A stretch of DNA of 18,176 nt from Pontimonas sp. GTDB lineage: Bacteria > Actinomycetota > Actinomycetes > Actinomycetales > Microbacteriaceae. This document shows positions 15,306-18,176 of this stretch, one piece after another. The notes beneath the pieces were generated by a model that searched no databases, had not been told where the DNA came from, and saw only the letters and a program-made list of their open reading frames with translations. The DNA is taken from contig JAIOWV010000015.1 in NCBI GenBank assembly GCA_021741945.1, positions 1 to 18,176 on the forward strand, written 5' to 3'. Position 1 is the stretch's first letter. Each line of letters starts with the position of its first letter. The translations under genes and the position numbers were made by a program.

Positions 15306-15327
15306 GCGTCGCAACTTTTCTGCACAA
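15298..15327 (-). promoter_or_regulatory. Candidate promoter of the glpD-glpV operon
   Basis: On the minus strand TTGTGC (15327-15322) and TATATG (15303-15298) are 18 bases apart. The -10 shares the same TATAT core with the divergent promoter. One palindrome overlaps the -35 and another lies in the spacer, an arrangement suited to repression. It is predicted by eye only. Confidence 0.4.
15304..15314. promoter_or_regulatory. Palindrome TTGCGTCGCAA (candidate operator 1)
   Basis: This is a perfect 11-bp odd-centred palindrome (5-1-5) midway between glpD and the regulator. It overlaps the candidate regulator -10 and sits in the spacer of the candidate glpD promoter. Confidence 0.45.
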
Positions 15328-15334
15328 ACGTGCA
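15321..15334. promoter_or_regulatory. Inverted repeat TGCAC-N4-GTGCA (candidate operator 2)
   Basis: Perfect 5-base arms (15321-15325 and 15330-15334) flank AAAC and overlap the candidate -35 of the glp operon. The centre lies about 19 bases from that of the neighbouring palindrome. It fits a SorC-type tetramer contacting two sites, which is inference. Confidence 0.45.
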
Positions 15335-15346
15335 AGACTGATATGC

Positions 15347-16315
15347 ATGGCACCCACAGCAAAAGACACCGCTCGGTTGCGGGATGCGTGGAGAGCGGCG
15401 CAGCTCTACTACATCCAAGACCTCACTATGGAGGCCATCGGGGATGAGCTGAACATTTCGCGCTCCTCCGTCTCTCGCCTGCTAGATATGGCAAGGAGCC
15501 GAGGGATAGTGGATATCCGGGTCGCCTCCCCCACCGAGGCACCTCAAAGAATTGAGCGTGAGATCAAATCCCGCTACGGCGTCTCGGCATACCTAGTTCC
15601 CGTTCCAGAGCGCACATCGCATATCGACCGGCTCGAGCGAGTGGCTCTCACAGCTGCACGAATGCTCGGGGACTTTTTCTCCTCCAACATGACGATGGGA
15701 ATCGCGTGGGGGTCAACCACGAGTGCGGTGAGCAGGCACTTGGTCAAGAAAACAACGAGCAACTCTGAGGTTGTCCAGCTCAATGGAGCCGGAAATGACC
15801 ACACCTCCGGTGTTACCTACTCCAGCGAAATCCTGCGCCGCTTTGGTGAGGCCTTCGGAGTCCACGTCACCCACTTCCCCGTGCCAGCGTTTTTCGATGA
15901 CCCCAACACCAAGGCAGCACTCTGGCGCGAGAGGAGCACGGCTCGAATCTTGGCGCTCCAGAAGAAGATGGACATCGCCCTCTTCGGTGTGGGTTCGATC
16001 TTTGCCGAGGTACCCTCGCAGGTCTACGCCGGCGGTTACTTGAGTGAAGCCGACGTGGCGTTGTTGGAAAAAGAGGGCATCGTCGGGGATGTCGCGACCG
16101 TCTTCTTCAGGGCCGACGGGAGCTGGCAAGACATTCCCATTAATCTGCGCTCTTCGGGTCCGGGCATTGACGTCATTCGCAACACCCCGCGCCGACTTTG
16201 CGTGCTCTCTGGGCAATCGCGCCTTCAGAGTCTGAAGGGCGCGCTCAGTGCCGAACTCATCACCGATCTCATCATCGATGATTCGACTGCCCGGGCGCTC
16301 ATCGCCAACCCGTAG
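15347..16315 (+). CDS. SorC-family sugar/polyol-responsive transcriptional regulator
   Basis: The frame is open upstream into the divergent glpD gene, but ATG at 15347 is chosen because it gives the family-typical N-terminus (MAPTAKDTARLRDAW...LYYIQDLTMEAIGDELNISRSSVSRLLD) and lies beyond the shared promoter region. The product is 322 residues. It has a helix-turn-helix at about 26-47, then a SorC-type effector-binding domain (about 65-318) with MGIAWGSTTSAV, FGVGSIF and CVLSGQSRLQSLKGAL. Such proteins bind phosphorylated sugars or polyols and control adjacent catabolic operons. Position points to control of glpD-glpV, with glycerol 3-phosphate or a related phosphate as the likely signal (inference). 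Rhizobial glp clusters use a DeoR-type GlpR instead. No clear Shine-Dalgarno precedes this ATG. It could also regulate the downstream aldehyde dehydrogenase gene. Confidence 0.87.
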   Translation: MAPTAKDTARLRDAWRAAQLYYIQDLTMEAIGDELNISRSSVSRLLDMARSRGIVDIRVASPTEAPQRIEREIKSRYGVSAYLVPVPERTSHIDRLERVALTAARMLGDFFSSNMTMGIAWGSTTSAVSRHLVKKTTSNSEVVQLNGAGNDHTSGVTYSSEILRRFGEAFGVHVTHFPVPAFFDDPNTKAALWRERSTARILALQKKMDIALFGVGSIFAEVPSQVYAGGYLSEADVALLEKEGIVGDVATVFFRADGSWQDIPINLRSSGPGIDVIRNTPRRLCVLSGQSRLQSLKGALSAELITDLIIDDSTARALIANP

Positions 16316-16335
16316 CCGGAGCGCCCAAACGCCAG

Positions 16336-16355
16336 GACTACGATGGGGTGTAGTC
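16336..16355. promoter_or_regulatory. Inverted repeat and -10-like element upstream of the aldehyde dehydrogenase gene
   Basis: GACTAC (16336-16341) and GTAGTC (16350-16355) are perfect 6-base arms with an 8-base spacer, in the 71-base gap after the regulator gene. A -10-like TACGAT (16339-16344) overlaps the left arm, but no good -35 is visible. It may be an operator, or a weak terminator stem of the regulator gene. Confidence 0.35.
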
Positions 16356-16370
16356 AGATTGCGTGATTCA

Positions 16371-16377
16371 AGGAGAG
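16371..16377 (+). promoter_or_regulatory. Ribosome-binding site deciding the aldehyde dehydrogenase start
   Basis: AGGAGAG lies nine bases before ATG at 16387. A GTG at 16363 is upstream of this site and so is unlikely; TTG codons at 16378 and 16381 are closer but give non-family N-termini. ATG 16387 yields MPIAVVNPATG, the usual beginning of these dehydrogenases. Confidence 0.7.
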
Positions 16378-16386
16378 TTGTTGGCC

Positions 16387-17763
16387 ATGCCGATTGCCGT
16401 CGTTAACCCCGCCACCGGAGCCACCGAGGACGAGTTCCCCGCCCACACCCCAGCAGAGGTGGAAGAGCGCCTCGCTAAGGCTCAGGCAGCCTATGAGGTC
16501 CTCCGTCGGACCTCTTATGCCACACGGGCCGCATGGATGAACAAGGCTGCCGATCTGATGGAAGCCGATGTTGACGAGCTTGCCGCAATGATCGTTCGAG
16601 AAATGGGCAAGCCCATCACCCAAGCCCGCGGCGAAGCACTTAAGTGCGTCAAGAACATGCGATTTTATGCACAGAACGCGGATACCTTCTTGGCTGACGA
16701 GCCACTGGCTGACCCGAGCTCGGTGAACGCCTCGGCAGCCTGGGCTCGCTATGAGCCACTGGGCGTCATCCTTGCTGTGATGCCCTGGAACTTCCCGCTG
16801 TGGCAGGTGATGCGCTTTGCCGCTCCCGCATTGATGGCAGGAAACGCTGGAATTTTGAAGCACGCCTCCAACGTTCCACTCTCTGCCCTCTATCTCGATG
16901 CCCTGTTCACCCGCGGCGGTTTCCCTGAGGGCTCGTTCAGCGCCCTCATGATTCCCGCCCAAGAAGTCAACGCAATCATCGATGACTGGCGCATCAAGGC
17001 CGTCACCCTCACGGGCTCAGAGCCCGCAGGACGAGCTGTGGCAGAGCGGGCAGGTCGCCAGGTCAAGAAGTCTGTTCTTGAGCTTGGCGGCTCGGACGCC
17101 TTCATCGTGATGCCCTCTGCGGATCTTGAGCAGGCAGCCACGGTGGCAGTGACTGCCCGGACTCACAACAACGGCCAGTCCTGCATCGCGGGCAAGCGGT
17201 TCATCGTTCACGCTGACGTCTATGACAAGTGGGTGCCCCTCTTCGTCGAGAAGATGGGAGCGCTCATTGTGGGCGACCCCATGCAAGATGAGACTCAGGT
17301 TGGGCCTCTGGCGACCAAGAACGGCCAGAAGGACATCGCCGACCTGGTTGATGATGCAAGGTCAAAGGGCGCAAATGTTCTACTGGGTGGCGAGCTACCC
17401 GAGGGGCCAGGCTTCTACTACCCACCGACCATCATTGAGGCGATCACTCCGGAGATGAGACTCACTATGGAGGAGGCCTTTGGCCCTCTCGCGAGCGTCT
17501 ATCGCGTGGAGAGCAAAGAAGAAGCCATTCGCATCGCCAACCAGACCACCTTCGGGTTGAGCTCAGCGCTCTGGAGCACCAGCGAAGACGACTTCGACTA
17601 CTTCATGAAAGAACTCGACGCTGGCGCCGTGTTCATCAACGGCATGACCATTTCCTATCCGGAGTTGCCCTTTGGAGGCATCAAGGACTCCGGGTTTGGT
17701 CGGGAACTCGGCGCTGCCGGTATTCGTGAGTTCACGAACTTGAAGACAATCTGGAAGGGCTAG
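16387..17763 (+). CDS. NAD(P)-dependent aldehyde dehydrogenase, succinate-semialdehyde dehydrogenase type
   Basis: The product is 458 residues, the normal length for the YneI/SSADH branch. Visible motifs are VMPWNFPLWQ with Asn135 (oxyanion hole), TGSEPAGRA (209-217, cofactor loop), LELGG with general base Glu232, and NNGQSCIAGKRF with catalytic Cys266. The C-terminal ELPFGGIKDSGFGRELG matches the family end. It oxidises an aldehyde, most plausibly succinate semialdehyde, to the acid in the cytoplasm, the last step from GABA or putrescine to succinate. That fits the polyamine importer in this window, but the gene is 10 kb away and sits instead next to the polyol regulator. Glyceraldehyde or another short aldehyde is therefore an alternative substrate. 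The gene ends three bases before the stop of the convergent DUF805 gene, leaving no terminator between them. Confidence 0.9.
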   Translation: MPIAVVNPATGATEDEFPAHTPAEVEERLAKAQAAYEVLRRTSYATRAAWMNKAADLMEADVDELAAMIVREMGKPITQARGEALKCVKNMRFYAQNADTFLADEPLADPSSVNASAAWARYEPLGVILAVMPWNFPLWQVMRFAAPALMAGNAGILKHASNVPLSALYLDALFTRGGFPEGSFSALMIPAQEVNAIIDDWRIKAVTLTGSEPAGRAVAERAGRQVKKSVLELGGSDAFIVMPSADLEQAATVAVTARTHNNGQSCIAGKRFIVHADVYDKWVPLFVEKMGALIVGDPMQDETQVGPLATKNGQKDIADLVDDARSKGANVLLGGELPEGPGFYYPPTIIEAITPEMRLTMEEAFGPLASVYRVESKEEAIRIANQTTFGLSSALWSTSEDDFDYFMKELDAGAVFINGMTISYPELPFGGIKDSGFGRELGAAGIREFTNLKTIWKG

Positions 17764-17766
17764 ACC

Positions 17767-18081
17767 CTACTCGGCGGCTTCGACCTTGCTTGGCTGGGTC
17801 CAGAGAACAATCATCACAACGGTTCCGATAATGGGCACCAGTCCGATAAAGATGAGTCCCCACGGGAAGCCGCCATCGCGAAGCCTGCGAACCCCGATCG
17901 CCAGGTAGGGGACGATGGTCGCGACGAACCAGAGAGCACCGAGTGCGTCCCACAGGGCTGAAGCGCCAATGCTCACAAGCACGAGAAACAACTGGAACCA
18001 CCAGAACTCTGAACGCGACGCTTTCCCCGTGAAGTCCGAATACTTCTGAAAGCCTGTGGCGATTGCGGTTCCGAAATTCAT
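17767..18081 (-). CDS. DUF805 family small membrane protein
   Basis: The product is 104 residues. The N-terminus carries the DUF805 motif FTGKASRSEFWWFQLF (17-32), the middle has RRLRDGG (65-71), and a final helix reads LIFIGLVPIIGTVVMIVLW, given as LIFIGLVPII and GTVVMIVLW. Three or four membrane segments are expected (about 29-45, 46-62 and 73-94). No biochemical function is established for the family. GGGAG lies just before the ATG, supporting the start. It converges on the aldehyde dehydrogenase gene and diverges from the partial gene at the right edge. A short inverted repeat TAGGC-CAA-GCCTA lies at 18102-18114 in the divergent gap. Confidence 0.88.
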   Translation of the reverse strand: MNFGTAIATGFQKYSDFTGKASRSEFWWFQLFLVLVSIGASALWDALGALWFVATIVPYLAIGVRRLRDGGFPWGLIFIGLVPIIGTVVMIVLWTQPSKVEAAE

Positions 18082-18137
18082 AGCTGCTCCCTTAGTGAAT
18101 GTAGGCCAAGCCTAGCCCTTGCCCCTGAGTGAACGAG

Positions 18138-18143
18138 TAGCGT
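18138..18143 (+). promoter_or_regulatory. Possible leaderless -10 element
   Basis: TAGCGT fits the TANNNT pattern and lies exactly 7-12 bases before the ATG at 18150, the spacing seen for leaderless actinobacterial transcripts. No Shine-Dalgarno is visible there. A good -35 was not found, so this is tentative. Confidence 0.3.
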
Positions 18144-18149
18144 TAGTGC

Positions 18150-18176
18150 ATGGCCGGTGACCATTACTTCTCCTCC
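18150..18176 (+). CDS. Start of an unidentified gene (possible SAM-dependent methyltransferase), cut by window edge
   Basis: Nine codons from ATG to the window edge read MAGDHYFSS with no stop. An HYFS motif near the N-terminus is familiar from actinobacterial RsmC-like class I SAM-dependent methyltransferases, but nine residues are far too few to be sure. It diverges from the DUF805 gene. No ribosome-binding site is seen; a leaderless promoter is possible. Confidence 0.35.

Noticed and set aside
15173..15346. Longer N-terminus for the SorC-type regulator
   Set aside because: The frame is open to 15173, but the extra 58 residues are cysteine-rich, unlike the family, overlap glpD, and cover the shared promoter region.
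16363..16386. GTG start at 16363 for the aldehyde dehydrogenase
   Set aside because: It precedes the AGGAGAG ribosome site; ATG 16387 has correct spacing and the conserved N-terminus.
16354..16962. Minus-strand open frame of 202 codons inside the aldehyde dehydrogenase gene
   Set aside because: It runs antisense to conserved catalytic-domain sequence and into the regulator-dehydrogenase gap; composition looks like a shadow.
18102..18114. TAGGC-CAA-GCCTA inverted repeat between DUF805 and the right-edge gene
   Set aside because: The arms are only five bases, and no promoter pair could be aligned to it; recorded in the DUF805 entry but not claimed as a site.
1..18176. Mobile element, CRISPR array, prophage or tRNA
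   Set aside because: No transposase or integrase motifs, no spaced direct repeats and no tRNA cloverleaf were recognised on either strand.

Overview
The window comes from a high-GC Gram-positive actinobacterium, most likely a Microbacteriaceae relative. The pointers are a polyphosphate glucokinase tail, many GTG/short-leader starts, lipoprotein-type binding proteins and hairpins without U-tracts. This placement is inference from protein flavour and has not been checked by search. No rRNA, tRNA, CRISPR, insertion sequence or phage gene was seen, and there is no gene-free stretch longer than about 125 bases.

Layout from left to right. (1) Bases 1-326: the 3' end of ppgK, tail-to-tail with hflX (323-1822, minus) and sharing a CTAG double stop. 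(2) 1867-2229: a small GYF_2-like/TM2 membrane protein gene upstream of hflX. (3) 2309-6352, minus: a four-gene polyamine-type ABC importer operon, transcribed potA-potD-potB-potC. (4) 6467-7297, minus: an aldo/keto reductase. (5) 7372-15238, minus: a seven-gene operon glpD-glpS-glpT-glpP-glpQ-glpU-glpV. It has the gene content and order of the rhizobial glycerol ABC importer, including the small DUF2160 membrane protein. (6) 15347-16315, plus: a SorC-family regulator, divergent from glpD. (7) 16387-17763, plus: an aldehyde dehydrogenase of the succinate-semialdehyde type, converging on a DUF805 membrane protein gene (17767-18081, minus). (8) 18150 to the edge: the first nine codons of a plus-strand gene.

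How the genes fit together. The binding lipoprotein GlpV would deliver glycerol (or a close relative) to the GlpP/GlpQ channel, powered by GlpS/GlpT. GlpD then oxidises glycerol 3-phosphate to dihydroxyacetone phosphate. No glycerol kinase lies in the window. The divergent SorC-type protein is the obvious local regulator, and the shared promoter region holds two small palindromes. The Pot-like operon would import putrescine/spermidine-like compounds, and the SSADH-like enzyme could act late in their breakdown, although it is not in that operon.

The most interesting signals are two. First, GlpS and GlpT are complementary degenerate ATPases: GlpS keeps LSGGQ but lacks the H-loop histidine, while GlpT keeps the histidine but has lost LSGGQ. 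This implies one catalytic and one dead ATP site in an importer. Second, both binding-protein genes (potD and glpV) are bracketed by RNA hairpins that form best in the coding-strand transcript, several with GNRA or UUCG tetraloops, suggesting segmental mRNA control.
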